Shown piece by piece: positions 1 to 8,356 of a stretch of 35,103 nucleotides of DNA. The stretch is taken from the NCBI GenBank assembly GCA_902780565.1, contig CACZGD010000056.1, positions 8,410-43,512 of the forward strand, in the 5' to 3' direction. The position numbers were made by a program, and so were the translations under genes. This stretch comes from Oscillospiraceae bacterium (lineage in GTDB: Bacteria; Bacillota; Clostridia; Oscillospirales; Acutalibacteraceae). The first letter of the stretch is position 1, and every line of letters starts with the position of its first letter. The notes under the pieces are model-generated. The model was given only the letters and a program-made list of their open reading frames with translations. It had not been told where the DNA came from and did not search any database.

Positions 1-1
1 G

Positions 2-406
2 GAATACTATTATTATGAGGATAAGGACCGGTCCGTGGAGCGTTGGGAATTGTTTTCGGACGAAGCGCAGGTGAAAACGGACGGGCGGCCGATGCTGCTG
101 ACGCTGAAAAGAGAAGCAAAGTCGCAGTTGTATTTTGACACGGTCGGCTACGACGGCAAGTTCCGCATTACGCTGTTTATCAACCATATTCCCGTTTCGT
201 TTGCCGATGGCAGCATCTGCGCGGAGTTTGAGGCCAACAAGGATAAGCTCACCCGCGTTACGCTGCCGGTGGATACGGCGTCGCTGCCGGAAAACAGCCA
301 TGCGTATCTTTTTATCTGCGGCACGGGCATGGCAAATCCCTATTTGCCGGAGGGTACGTTTGATCTTTATACGAAGCTCGGAACGTACTATCTGGTTATT
401 TCTTAA
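2..406 (+). CDS. 3' end of an unknown protein (partial)
   Basis: The frame is open from the window edge to a TAA at 404-406, giving at least 134 residues; the true start lies upstream, so the internal GTG at 35 should not be taken as the start. The visible part is rich in alternating hydrophobic and polar residues, with short runs such as FRITLFINHI and YYLVIS, suggesting a mostly beta-sheet C-terminal domain. No signal, membrane segment or known motif can be seen in this piece. It ends 15 bases before the start of a lipoprotein gene and probably belongs to the same operon as the ABC exporter downstream. Function unknown. Confidence 0.6.
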   Translation, partial: EYYYYEDKDRSVERWELFSDEAQVKTDGRPMLLTLKREAKSQLYFDTVGYDGKFRITLFINHIPVSFADGSICAEFEANKDKLTRVTLPVDTASLPENSHAYLFICGTGMANPYLPEGTFDLYTKLGTYYLVIS

Positions 407-421
407 GAAGGGGTGATTTGT

Positions 422-1582
422 GTGAAAAAACAGATAACGATCATTCTTTGCATATTGATGTTGGCGCTGTCGGCGTGCCGTTCGGGAGAGAACAGGGATT
501 TTTCAGCGGGAACAGATGCGCCTGCATCCTCGACAGACCCGAGTGAACAAATTGCTGATACAGACGCCGGATCGGAGTGGTCTTTCACTTCTGTCAAAGA
601 AAACGGTCTGTCATTTTTGTCTGCGGATCTGTTCGTCCGGTTTTCGGCAATGGCGGATCGGAATACCCTCTGCATTGTGGCGTACGACCCGGCGGATGAG
701 GAAACCGCGCCGCTGACGGACGGTGTGAGAACGATCCCGCTTACGGTATATTTTTATGATACGAAAAGGAATGAGGTAACGGGCAGCTTCAGGCTGACCG
801 GAACGGAATCCCGTTTTTTCGCGGCGGACGGATACCTTTATACGATAGACGATCCGGGGATCAAAACCGCCGCTCTAAGCGTTTACGACCATACCGGCGT
901 TTGTACGCAAAGCGTAGATTTAAGCGCTGATTATGCCGGGCTGCCCGCGTTCTTCGATGCAAGTATTCTGCTCTATTCCTTCTTAAGTCCCGATGGTCAG
1001 GCTTTGCTATATAACGCCTATGCCGCCGAAACGAATACGCTTGAAGCAGTTGTTTTGGATCTTACCGATGGAACCAAAAACCGTATCCCGCTGCCGCAAA
1101 ATGCAATCGTGAAGGGCTTCGACGGCGAAAACGTGTTGATCCAGGAAACCGTCGATGAAAAAACCACCTTATCGGTTTATTCTCTGAACGGAGAGAAGCG
1201 AAAGGAATACGCTTTCGGCAAGGCAAAAAGCGTAACAGGCGGCGGGCGGTATTACGCCGTTTACGATTTCGGGCAGTATAACGGCAGTGCCGTTACCGTT
1301 CTGGATATCACCGGGTTGAAGGAATCTGAGGTAACGCTCACTTCTCCAGAAGAGGGGCGGCGCTTTCTGTTGAGCGGCGACGGTGAAACGCTGTTAAGCT
1401 ATGACGACGCGGGGACCTTCCGCGTATATGACGTAGAAAAGGATCGGCAGTCCGCTTCGTTTGACATCGGTAACGTCCCGTTTGCCGGTATGATGTTCTC
1501 CTGCCTCGATGCGGAGCATAAAACGGTTTATCTGCCACTGGGAGATCACGGACAATATGAACTGGCAGCGTTCAAGTATTGA
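422..1582 (+). CDS. Lipoprotein, probable beta-propeller, ABC exporter operon
   Basis: A 386-residue protein with a lipoprotein signal peptide: MKKQ, a hydrophobic core, then the lipobox LSAC, so the mature protein should be a lipid-anchored extracellular protein starting at that Cys. I chose GTG at 422 because GAAGGGGTG at 407-415 is well spaced from it; a GTG at 413 in the same frame overlaps that site. The mature part has repeated short stretches like VYFYDTK, LSVYDHTG, FRVYDVEK, resembling blades of a WD40/YncE-like propeller. It precedes the ABC ATPase by 8 bases, so it is likely co-transcribed and may serve as an accessory or sensor protein for the transporter. Ligand unknown. Confidence 0.75.
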   Translation: MKKQITIILCILMLALSACRSGENRDFSAGTDAPASSTDPSEQIADTDAGSEWSFTSVKENGLSFLSADLFVRFSAMADRNTLCIVAYDPADEETAPLTDGVRTIPLTVYFYDTKRNEVTGSFRLTGTESRFFAADGYLYTIDDPGIKTAALSVYDHTGVCTQSVDLSADYAGLPAFFDASILLYSFLSPDGQALLYNAYAAETNTLEAVVLDLTDGTKNRIPLPQNAIVKGFDGENVLIQETVDEKTTLSVYSLNGEKRKEYAFGKAKSVTGGGRYYAVYDFGQYNGSAVTVLDITGLKESEVTLTSPEEGRRFLLSGDGETLLSYDDAGTFRVYDVEKDRQSASFDIGNVPFAGMMFSCLDAEHKTVYLPLGDHGQYELAAFKY

Positions 1583-1590
1583 GGTGAAGT

Positions 1591-2451
1591 ATGAGCATTG
1601 AACTGACGGGCATAAAAAAGAGCTATGGCAAAAAGGAAGTCTTGCACGGCGTCGATCTCTCCTTCGGGCAGGGCGTATTCGGGCTGCTGGGGCCCAACGG
1701 CGCGGGCAAAACCACGCTGATGAGCATTATGACGGGGCTGTTGGAAGCGAGCGCGGGCGACGTAAAATACGGCGGCGTGAGCGTTACGGACAAGAAAAGC
1801 GAATACCTCAAAAAGCTCGGCTTCCTGCCGCAATATCCGGGGTACTATAAAAACTATACCGCGTGGGAATTTTTGGAGTACATGAGCGTGCTCAAGGGGA
1901 TCAAGGGAAACAACCGGAAGCAGATCGATTCGCTTTTGGAATTTGTGAATCTCACCGACGCCGCATGGCAGAAGCTCGGCGCTTTTTCGGGCGGGATGCT
2001 CCGCCGCGTGGGGTTGGCGCAGACGCTGCTTGGGGAACCTGAGGTCATCATTCTGGACGAGCCCACGGCGGGGCTGGACCCCATAGAACGCATCCGGCTC
2101 AGGAATCTCTTATCCGAGATCGCGGTGAAACGCACCGTAATCATCGCCACGCATATCGTTTCGGATATTGAATATATCGCCAACGAGGTGATCTTGCTGT
2201 TCGGCGGCAAAGTAAAAGCGCAAGGCGCGCCGGAAACACTGATCGCCGAAGCCGCGAATAAGGTGTGGCTGGTACACGCTTTGCCGGAAGAAGTGGACGA
2301 ATACGTGAAAAAATACAAGATCAGCAATATCTTAAGCGAAGAAAACAGCTTTGCCCTGCGCCTCGTCAGCGAGGAAAAACCCTGCGAAGCCGCGGTCGGC
2401 GTTTTGCCGAATCTGGAGGACGTGTTCCTCTGGTATTCTTTAAGGCGGTGA
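1591..2451 (+). CDS. ABC transporter ATP-binding protein
   Basis: A 286-residue ABC ATPase. Visible motifs in order are Walker A GPNGAGKTT (about residues 34-42), a Q-loop region LPQYPGYY, the signature FSGGMLRRVGLAQ, Walker B VIILDEP followed by TAGLD, and the switch histidine in ATHIVSD. A C-terminal extension of about 70 residues follows, as in many drug- and lantibiotic-exporter ATPases. Ribosome binding site GAGGTG lies just upstream of ATG 1591. It is 4 bases ahead of the first of two permease genes, so one ATPase (as a dimer) with two different permeases is the likely complex. Substrate cannot be told from sequence; self-protection, peptide export or cell-envelope stress roles are possible. 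Confidence 0.95.
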   Translation: MSIELTGIKKSYGKKEVLHGVDLSFGQGVFGLLGPNGAGKTTLMSIMTGLLEASAGDVKYGGVSVTDKKSEYLKKLGFLPQYPGYYKNYTAWEFLEYMSVLKGIKGNNRKQIDSLLEFVNLTDAAWQKLGAFSGGMLRRVGLAQTLLGEPEVIILDEPTAGLDPIERIRLRNLLSEIAVKRTVIIATHIVSDIEYIANEVILLFGGKVKAQGAPETLIAEAANKVWLVHALPEEVDEYVKKYKISNILSEENSFALRLVSEEKPCEAAVGVLPNLEDVFLWYSLRR

Positions 2452-2455
2452 AACG

Positions 2456-3646
2456 ATGGGCACGCTGTTTTTATATGAACTGAAGAAGCTCATCCGACAG
2501 AAATATCTGATCTTCTTCATCATTCTGCTGCTGGGTGTAAACCTGTTCAATATCTACTTGAATTACGACGAGCTTCTTTCCCCGCAGCAATACGCAAAGG
2601 ACGGCGAGACCTTTGCGCTTACCCCCTTACGGCTGCAAATGGACCGGGATTTTGCGGGGAAGATCACAAACGAAAAGCTTGCAAGGCTAAAAGCGCATCG
2701 GGATGCGGCAGAGGCAATTTTCAACGGTGAAGAGAGCGACGAGCCGATGTATACGCCGTATCCCTATTCCGATATGAATTTTGCCGGAGAGATCATCACC
2801 GAAATGCAGCGGCTGTATACCTATCACGATACCGTGATCGACGCCGTGCTCCAAAAGAACGGTTACTTGGAAACGCAGGCAAAAGCCGTAAATGACCGAT
2901 ACCGTCAGCGGCAGGCAGAGCTGATTGAAAAAACCTATGCCGGAAGAAGCCTTGATTCCTATTACCGGGTCAACGCCTTTGAAACGGTATTCTCTTACCG
3001 TTTAAGCGCCCTGTTTTTGGTATTGCTGGGCGTATACAGCGCCGCCTTCCTGTTTGCCGGTGAAAAGGAAAACGGTATGCTGCCGCTATTAAAATGCACA
3101 CCGAAAAAGCGTGCGCTGTTCGTGGCAAAAACGGCGGCCTTCTTCACGTTCGTATTGTGCGTTGGAATTCTGTTCTTCTCGGCGGATCTGCTCACGTTCT
3201 GGCTTTGCCTGCGGCCGAGCGGATTCTTTCAAACGTTCTACGCGATTGAAGGGTATATGTACTCTATACTGAACGTGAATATCCTCACCGCGTATCTGCT
3301 CACGTCCTTTTTGCGCGTGCTTGGCGCGTTTTTCATCGGCTGCGCCGTGATGCTGCTTTCCGTTTTACTGCCGAAGGCGTGGCACGTGTTTTTCTGCGGC
3401 GTGCTGCTCACGGCGGCGCTTATGGGCATGAGCCTGTTTACGGACGGTATTTTCGGCGCGCTGCGGTTCTTCGACCCCGTAACGCTGCTTATAAGCATTC
3501 GTTTGTTTGAAACCTTCCGCGTTGTCAATATCTTCGGTTATCCCGTGTTTATGTACGCCGCCGCGCTTTTCGGCAACCTGCTGTTCGGTTCGCTCTCTCT
3601 TACGGGCACGTGGCTTATCTACAAAAGGAGACGGGGCTATGCTTAA
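2456..3646 (+). CDS. ABC-2-type transporter permease
   Basis: A 396-residue membrane protein. One N-terminal membrane helix (around YLIFFIILLLGVNLF) is followed by a charged region of about 150 residues expected outside the cell. Then come about five more helices, the last ending in a basic KRRRGYA tail. This layout (one helix, large extracellular loop, five helices) is typical of ABC-2 permeases in Firmicute exporter operons. It starts 4 bases after the ATPase stop, and its last codons overlap the next permease start (ATGCTTAA at 3639-3646), indicating translational coupling. The two permeases share layout and probably form a heterodimer. Confidence 0.85.
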   Translation: MGTLFLYELKKLIRQKYLIFFIILLLGVNLFNIYLNYDELLSPQQYAKDGETFALTPLRLQMDRDFAGKITNEKLARLKAHRDAAEAIFNGEESDEPMYTPYPYSDMNFAGEIITEMQRLYTYHDTVIDAVLQKNGYLETQAKAVNDRYRQRQAELIEKTYAGRSLDSYYRVNAFETVFSYRLSALFLVLLGVYSAAFLFAGEKENGMLPLLKCTPKKRALFVAKTAAFFTFVLCVGILFFSADLLTFWLCLRPSGFFQTFYAIEGYMYSILNVNILTAYLLTSFLRVLGAFFIGCAVMLLSVLLPKAWHVFFCGVLLTAALMGMSLFTDGIFGALRFFDPVTLLISIRLFETFRVVNIFGYPVFMYAAALFGNLLFGSLSLTGTWLIYKRRRGYA

Positions 3647-4721
3647 ACAGGAACTGAAAAAGGTTTTTATCAAAAGATATTATCTGTTGATCTTTTTTGC
3701 GCTGCTTGCGGCGGAACTCGTTTTGTGCGTCGTGCAGGGCGGAAAAGAGGGGCTTTCCGGCTTTGACAAAGAGGCGTACGAGCGTTTTGTAAATATCTAC
3801 GCCGGTCAGATCACGGAAGAGAAAGCGAAACAGCTTGAAACGAGCTTTATGTATCTCGATAACGCGGACGACCTGCGATTGTTTGGCGAGGCGTTTTACC
3901 AGAGCGGGGATATCACGCCGGAGGAATTCGAACAGCTTCAAACGGAACTGGAGCAGTATATGTCCGGCAGGACTGGGATCAATGTCTTTCGGGAGCATTA
4001 CGCTTACGCCTCCGCGAGCCCTGCGCGGGAGATCGTCAACAGCGAGGCATGGACGGAACTCTTTTCCAACGACGCCGCCGATTTATTGTGCGTGTTTGCC
4101 GTGATCGTATTTACGGTCAGCGCGTTCGTCGCGGAAAATGAAACGAGCTTTTCTCTTTTACGGCGCACGACACCAAAAGGGCGAAAAGCGCTCTATCGTA
4201 CCGACCTTAAGTTGGGTATGGTTACGGCGGCGGGGTTCTCGCTGATATGTTCCGCGCTGCGGCTGGGCGTCGGGCTTGCTAAATGGAGCATCCGAGATTT
4301 CGGTGCGCCGCTGGAAAGTCTGGAGCTGTTTGAAAACACATCCTTCGGTGGTTCGCTTTTGGGCGGTTACATAACGATAGCAATTCTAAAAGCGCTCGGT
4401 GCGGCGGCCTTTTGCGCGTTCTGTTTTATATTGGGGAATCTGTTCACATCCTCCGTTACGGTGCTGCTGGCGGGACTCTTAAGCGTTTTACTGCCGCAAT
4501 ACGTTTTGCGGGATGCGCGCATCTATTACGTTTCGCCGGTGTCCCTGTTGCGCGGAACGGGATTCTTGTACGGGAACGTGGTTTTGGAGGAAGCCGACGC
4601 CCTGCCTTTCACCGTCAGCGAGACGGCGGGCACACTCGCACTGCCGATCTCTCTCTTCATCGCCGCCCTGATCGTTTTGTGTGCATTCTTATTCGTTAAA
4701 AAGCGGGGTGCGACCAAATGA
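3639..4721 (+). CDS. ABC-2-type transporter permease, second subunit
   Basis: A 360-residue membrane protein of the same design as the preceding permease: an N-terminal helix (LLIFFALLAAELVLCVV), a large acidic region of about 130 residues, then about five helices ending in KKRGATK. I chose ATG 3639 because AAAAGGAGA stands just upstream and it overlaps the previous stop by 8 bases; an earlier in-frame start near 3507 would lie inside the upstream permease. Its stop overlaps the next start as ATGA at 4718-4721. Gene order ATPase-permease-permease-lipoprotein argues for one transporter complex with an accessory lipoprotein. Substrate unknown. Confidence 0.85.
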   Translation: MLKQELKKVFIKRYYLLIFFALLAAELVLCVVQGGKEGLSGFDKEAYERFVNIYAGQITEEKAKQLETSFMYLDNADDLRLFGEAFYQSGDITPEEFEQLQTELEQYMSGRTGINVFREHYAYASASPAREIVNSEAWTELFSNDAADLLCVFAVIVFTVSAFVAENETSFSLLRRTTPKGRKALYRTDLKLGMVTAAGFSLICSALRLGVGLAKWSIRDFGAPLESLELFENTSFGGSLLGGYITIAILKALGAAAFCAFCFILGNLFTSSVTVLLAGLLSVLLPQYVLRDARIYYVSPVSLLRGTGFLYGNVVLEEADALPFTVSETAGTLALPISLFIAALIVLCAFLFVKKRGATK

Positions 4722-5746
4722 AGAAAAGAACGTTCGCTATTATTCTCTGCGTCTTGCTGCTTTTGGTGTTTCCCTCCTGCAGGGAACAAACGCCGCAAGG
4801 AGACGTGCTGCTGAATTATGCCGACAATTCTTCGCTGCTTGCGGTCGGGAATTTCTTTGTTACGGTTTCCGAAGGCAATAATGAGATATACGTTTTTCCT
4901 GCAAACACCGGCGCTGCGTCTTACGTTTACGCCGAAAACGCGGTATTCATCTGTGAGCATGAGCATCACGGCGGTTATTCGCTGGTCGGCGCGGACGACG
5001 TTTCCTTTTATTACCTTCGCCGTTCCTATTCCGGCGACGGTTACGGGGAGGGGCACGGCGCGCGGATCTATCGTTATTACGTTGACACTGGCAAAACGGA
5101 GCTGGTCTACCGGGACGTTGCGCTTACCAATTTTGACGGGTTCCTCGGGCTGGAGGATATTCTCGGTTTTTCCGGTCCCGTATCGGACGGCGCGGTGACG
5201 GAGATGGGCGGCTTTTGGATCGCCGGAAGATATATCCTGACCCAAGCCGATCTGCTCCAAATTCTGGGGGATGCAAACGAAGCGCAAAGCGCCGGTATAC
5301 GACTCGGCGACCACGGGTTTGAATACTGCGTATCCGGCAAAAGCTTTTTCTTTACGGACGCGTTCCAAAATCTATACTTATATCGGATGGATAACGAAAC
5401 CTTTAACGAGCTGCCCTTTCACTCGGTCAGTATGTTTTTCGTAACCGGGCGGCATCTTTTCGTGATCCCAACGCCCGGCGCGGATATTACCGTTTGCGAT
5501 TTATACGGAGACAGCGTAAAAAACATACCGATGGACGGCGCAGTTTTCGATAATGCACATTGCTGCCGCACCGAAAACGGCGCGCTGTATCTGCAGGATC
5601 AGATCGGTATTATATGGAGAATCGACGAAACGTTGACAAGCTCGATGGTTTGTTACGTTGCTCCCGAAACCCGCTGGACGGTAAAAAACGGTGAAATCTA
5701 TTATTATAACGCCGAGCAAAACGCCGTCCTTACGGCTCTCTCATAA
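4718..5746 (+). CDS. Lipoprotein, ABC exporter operon
   Basis: A 342-residue protein with a lipoprotein signal: MKKR, a Leu/Val-rich core and lipobox FPSC, so the mature form should be anchored outside the membrane. The remainder has repeated beta-like elements (YRYYVDTGK, YLYRMDNET, GIIWRIDE) that suggest a propeller related in style, though not obviously in sequence, to the lipoprotein at the head of the operon. The ATG overlaps the upstream permease stop (ATGA), so it is translationally coupled. It is the last gene before the terminator at 5766-5815. Two lipoproteins bracketing one exporter suggest extracellular sensing or substrate handling, but no specific role can be assigned. Confidence 0.75.
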   Translation: MKKRTFAIILCVLLLLVFPSCREQTPQGDVLLNYADNSSLLAVGNFFVTVSEGNNEIYVFPANTGAASYVYAENAVFICEHEHHGGYSLVGADDVSFYYLRRSYSGDGYGEGHGARIYRYYVDTGKTELVYRDVALTNFDGFLGLEDILGFSGPVSDGAVTEMGGFWIAGRYILTQADLLQILGDANEAQSAGIRLGDHGFEYCVSGKSFFFTDAFQNLYLYRMDNETFNELPFHSVSMFFVTGRHLFVIPTPGADITVCDLYGDSVKNIPMDGAVFDNAHCCRTENGALYLQDQIGIIWRIDETLTSSMVCYVAPETRWTVKNGEIYYYNAEQNAVLTALS

Positions 5747-5765
5747 ATGATAATAAACACAATAT

Positions 5766-5815
5766 GCCCTGTTTTTGACCGGATGACCGCTCTTGAACAG
5801 GGCGTTTTCTATTTT
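5766..5815 (+). terminator. Rho-independent terminator of the ABC operon
   Basis: GCCCTGTT (5766-5773) pairs with AACAGGGC (5796-5803) across a 22-base loop and is followed by GTTTTCTATTTT. It lies 20 bases after the last lipoprotein stop. Confidence 0.75.
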
Positions 5816-5861
5816 GTCCATGTACTGTCCCAATAGAAGGACTGTGATTCAACAATTCTTC

Positions 5862-5890
5862 TTGACAGTCCGGTTGCTCCATGCTATTCT
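5862..5890 (+). promoter_or_regulatory. Sigma-A promoter of the LexA-box gene
   Basis: TTGACA at 5862-5867 and TATTCT at 5885-5890 are separated by 17 bases. Transcription should start around 5897, just upstream of the LexA-type palindrome. Confidence 0.75.
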
Positions 5891-5903
5891 ATTTGTGCGA
5901 ATG

Positions 5904-5915
5904 GAACATATGTTC
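5904..5915. promoter_or_regulatory. LexA/DinR (SOS) box
   Basis: GAACATATGTTC is a perfect 12-base palindrome and matches the Gram-positive LexA (DinR) core GAAC-N4-GTTC. It lies directly downstream of the predicted -10 element and upstream of the start codon, a position where bound repressor would block transcription. Regulation by DNA damage is inferred from this site alone. Confidence 0.75.
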
Positions 5916-5950
5916 TCTAACTTAACTGTATAATGACAGGAGTGATAAAA

Positions 5951-6848
5951 TTGTCTGAAAGCTTTGATCTCAGTTTCTTGGGGCTGAACGGCGCGATTGA
6001 CGCCGAAGTGGCGCAGGCGCTGCTTTCCGGGAAAAACGACATAACAAAAATCCCTACTTCTGCATGTTACCTTACCGATAAAAATAACGGCGCGGCTCTA
6101 TATAACCAAGCGCAAAGAATCATGAAGATCGCCTGGGATCAGGAAATGCGGCGGGAGGGCGTTAAATACTTCTCCGGCAATTACACAGAGGATCACCCGC
6201 CGACGTTGTTAAAAGATACGGACGCAGCAGTCATTGCACAGCTTACGGAGGCGCTCGCTCCGGATATCAAAGCATTGTTTGAAGCAGCGGCGGCAGATGC
6301 TGAAAGCAGAAGAACTCGGCGCAACAACGGAAGATTTGCCTGCGGAGGCGTCCGCCGCGGCGCTGGATCAATGGGCTGACGACGTGATCTCGCAGGAGCT
6401 GGCTATCATGATCGCCGGGCAAAAAGCAAAGGAGTTGTTTGCCTTATCCAAAAACGTGCCACAAGAAACGGATTTCTCCACCCGTCCGGAAAACCGTGCG
6501 CGGGAAGACGCTTACCGGAAAATGTTCCATACTCGTGCGAAGGTTACCGTTGTTCTGTTTCAGGATGATATCCATGATCCGGATCTTCGCGCAGCGGCAA
6601 TGAATCAGGTATCCGTGGAGGAACTGGCGGCAGGAAGCGCCTACCTGGATGCGTTTCTGAAAACGCTTGACGAAACTGACCGCAAAATCACGGAGCTGCT
6701 GATGCAAAAATACACCCAGCAGGAAATCGCGGAACAGATGGGCGTCGGGCAGCCAATGGTGAATAAACATATCAAAAAGATTCAAAAGATTCTTCTGAAA
6801 TTCGACCCGGAGATCAAAAAGATCCTGCCGCTGTTCGGCAAAAAATGA
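5951..6848 (+). pseudogene. SOS-box gene with sigma-region-4-like HTH, frameshifted
   Basis: Two overlapping frames look like one gene of about 298 residues split by one extra base. The first runs from TTG 5951 (ACAGGAGTG ribosome binding site just upstream; an ATG at 5933 has none) to the stop at 6377-6379. After about 6302 its translation becomes Arg/Gly-rich. The second, coding sensibly from about 6297 to 6848, begins with AEELGATTEDLP. Dropping the G at 6302 joins them as ADA-KAEELGATT. The C-terminus (TDRKITELLMQKYTQQEIAE) followed by a recognition-helix-like stretch resembles sigma-70 region 4, so a DNA-binding or sigma-like role is likely. The N-terminal part is unknown. It could instead be two overlapping genes or a +1 programmed shift. 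Confidence 0.6.
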
Positions 6849-6933
6849 TTTAAAAAAAAATAACGAATAGTAAAACTCTAAAACTATTCTCCTTCAATGG
6901 AAACTCATAAAATGATTCAGTTATAAACAATTA

Positions 6934-6980
6934 CGTCGTCTGAAATGCAAAAAAGCATTTTAGACGACGCTTATATTTTT
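6934..6980 (+). terminator. Hairpin terminator after the SOS-box gene
   Basis: CGTCGTCT-G-AAATGC (6934-6948) pairs with GCATTT-T-AGACGACG (6955-6969), leaving a 6-base loop and one mismatch, and is followed by the T-rich CTTATATTTTTATT. It may act in both directions. Confidence 0.6.
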
Positions 6981-7262
6981 ATTAATAGAGCAGAGAATTA
7001 TTATATCATTGCGAAAACAAAAACAATTTTAATTGATCGACTTTAATTATTATCATTCAAATTCATATGTCATATCATCTAAAAGCTGTATTAAATATAA
7101 AGAAGAAACATTTATTAATCCAACAAAACGCATTTTTCTTTCTTGTGAAAGTATTTTTTCTTCGCTTTTTATTTTAATGGTCTAAAAAAGAATCAACTTT
7201 TTTCAGAAAACTGGAATAAAATGACTGTTCCCGTTCCGGTCTATACATGGAGGGGCAAAAAG

Positions 7263-7293
7263 AAGACGTTTGTTTTTGGAGACGTCTTTTTTT
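7263..7293 (+). terminator. Terminator-like hairpin upstream of the RepA_N-like gene
   Basis: AAGACGT (7263-7269) pairs with ACGTCTT (7282-7288), and T residues continue to 7293. Its place about 30 bases before the ribosome binding site of the next gene suggests either insulation from upstream transcription or an attenuator in the leader. Confidence 0.5.
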
Positions 7294-7325
7294 GTTGCCC
7301 GAAAAAAAAGAAAGGAGGTGGCACC

Positions 7326-7670
7326 GTGAACCACAACAAACCAGACGTTTATCTGATCCCCGAAAGCTTCTACTACCAGTCTCGCGCGGAGAATCTCTCC
7401 AAATCGGCGAAGCTACTTTTTCCGCTGATACTAGAAGAATACCGAAAAGCGCTTGCATTGAACAGACAGGATGAATCCGGCGGCGTATACTGCGAGCTGC
7501 CGGTGGAAAAAGCGATGCAGGCGCTGACGTGCAGCAGACAGACGGCGATCAACGCTTTCAGAGAATTGGAGCAGCGTCAATTCATCCGGCGTATCCGGTT
7601 GGGGCAGGGGCAGAACGCAAGGATCTATGTCCTTCGTCCACCGGATATTTTTTTGTCCGGGCAGGTCTGA
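7326..7670 (+). CDS. RepA_N-like replication initiator domain protein
   Basis: A 114-residue protein starting at GTG 7326 with an excellent AGGAGGTG site at 7313-7320. It has the features of the N-terminal domain of RepA_N replication initiators: a start like YLIPESFYYQ, then a region SKLLFPLILEEYRKAL-like, and a winged-helix segment (CSRQTAINAFRELEQ) ending in RIYVL. Full-size RepA_N initiators are about three times longer, so this is either a stand-alone domain, often seen in integrative elements, or a truncated initiator. Inferred role: DNA binding for replication or regulation of the element. Confidence 0.7.
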   Translation: MNHNKPDVYLIPESFYYQSRAENLSKSAKLLFPLILEEYRKALALNRQDESGGVYCELPVEKAMQALTCSRQTAINAFRELEQRQFIRRIRLGQGQNARIYVLRPPDIFLSGQV

Positions 7671-7795
7671 TATCGTGACGTAAAACAAACGATCACGTTC
7701 CAAGACCTGTAATTTGATACCTGCCCCCACTATTTCAGATGGAGCATTTTTGTATCACCAAATATTAGCCGAAAGGCAGAAGGGAGGGAAACCTC

Positions 7796-8104
7796 ATGGA
7801 AGAAAAACGTGCGCTTTCTAACCGTCAATTTGCGGCGTCCGACTTCGATATCAAGCCATATTCATTTATCACAACAGAAGGGATTTTTATCGGCACACTG
7901 GATTTCAAACGTTGGGGTAAAAAGAAAAATCTGCTCAGTTACTTTACACTTGCCGACGGCAGAAAAATCTTTGCGTCAACGTTTTCTTTGCAGGATTATC
8001 TCGGTCTTGCGGATATCAGGCTCGGAACAAACGTTAAACTGACGTTTATTGCCACAAAGAGGTCCGGAGTGATCTATCTTCGGAAAGTAGAAATCGAAGA
8101 TTGA
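7796..8104 (+). CDS. Small conserved-looking protein of the mobile element, unknown
   Basis: A 102-residue basic protein with AGGGAGGG just upstream of ATG 7796. It has no membrane segment or signal peptide. The pattern of alternating hydrophobic residues (FITTEGIFIGTLDF, LSYFTLADGRKIFA, NVKLTFIATK, VIYLRKVEIED) suggests a small beta-barrel such as an OB fold, so nucleic-acid binding is conceivable but not shown. It sits between the RepA_N-like gene and the structured non-coding segment, both linked to DNA processing. Not recognised as a named family. Confidence 0.6.
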   Translation: MEEKRALSNRQFAASDFDIKPYSFITTEGIFIGTLDFKRWGKKKNLLSYFTLADGRKIFASTFSLQDYLGLADIRLGTNVKLTFIATKRSGVIYLRKVEIED

Positions 8105-8109
8105 TTCAC

Positions 8110-8181
8110 TGACGCCAAAAACGCCGGGAATGACGCCAACGGTCTCAGTCGTCGCAGGACTTTGACGTCAGCTTGGCGTCA
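8110..8181. repeat. Iteron-like TGACGCCA repeats
   Basis: TGACGCCAA occurs at 8110-8118 and 8131-8139, its inverse TTGGCGTCA at 8173-8181, and the related TTGACGTCA at 8162-8170. Four related copies within 72 bases, in both orientations, resemble binding sites for a replication initiator or regulator. The RepA_N-like protein encoded upstream is a natural candidate binder, by inference. Confidence 0.55.
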
Positions 8182-8228
8182 AGGCAAAAACAATACCGGA
8201 AAAGTGAGGTGTAAACGAAAAATGACGC

Positions 8229-8356
8229 GTATGAGGCACGGAAAACGACTATCTGATCTGTTCCTACCCCCGTGTCTCATACCGTAACGAGCAGGGCAAA
8301 AATATATATTTTTGCTGAGCCGGCGGCGCGGCTCCTCTTCAGGGGCTTCCGCCCCT
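8229..8356. other. Candidate origin of transfer (oriT) with inverted repeats
   Basis: This non-coding segment has three stacked structures. GTATGAGGCACGG (8229-8241) pairs with CCGTGTCTCATAC (8270-8282), 12 of 13 positions. A perfect 20-base palindrome occupies 8296-8315. A small hairpin, AGGGGC-TTCC-GCCCCT, lies at 8341-8356. Inverted repeats upstream of the mobilization genes are typical of relaxase recognition sites. The nick site cannot be located from sequence alone. A replication origin is the alternative reading. Confidence 0.5.

Larger units (their letters stand above)
6849..7325. other. AT-rich gene-poor gap at the probable left end of the mobile element
   Basis: This stretch of 477 bases is much richer in A and T than its neighbours. 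It holds a strong hairpin at 6934-6969 and a short hairpin with a T run at 7263-7293. On the minus strand a frame ending at 7053 (last residues DDMTYEFE) is open for about 40 codons, with an ATG at 7133. It looks like a possible gene remnant, but there is no ribosome binding site and I do not call it a gene. The change in base composition makes this the likeliest place for the left junction of the mobilizable element. Confidence 0.5.

Noticed and set aside
5929-5934. TATAAT as an alternative -10 for the SOS-box gene
   Set aside because: Transcription would begin within the ribosome binding site and no -35 lies at the right distance; the TTGACA/TATTCT pair upstream is better.
7053-7133. A short minus-strand frame in the AT-rich gap
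   Set aside because: It is only 27 codons from its ATG, lacks a ribosome binding site, and may be chance in AT-rich DNA or a gene remnant; not enough to call.
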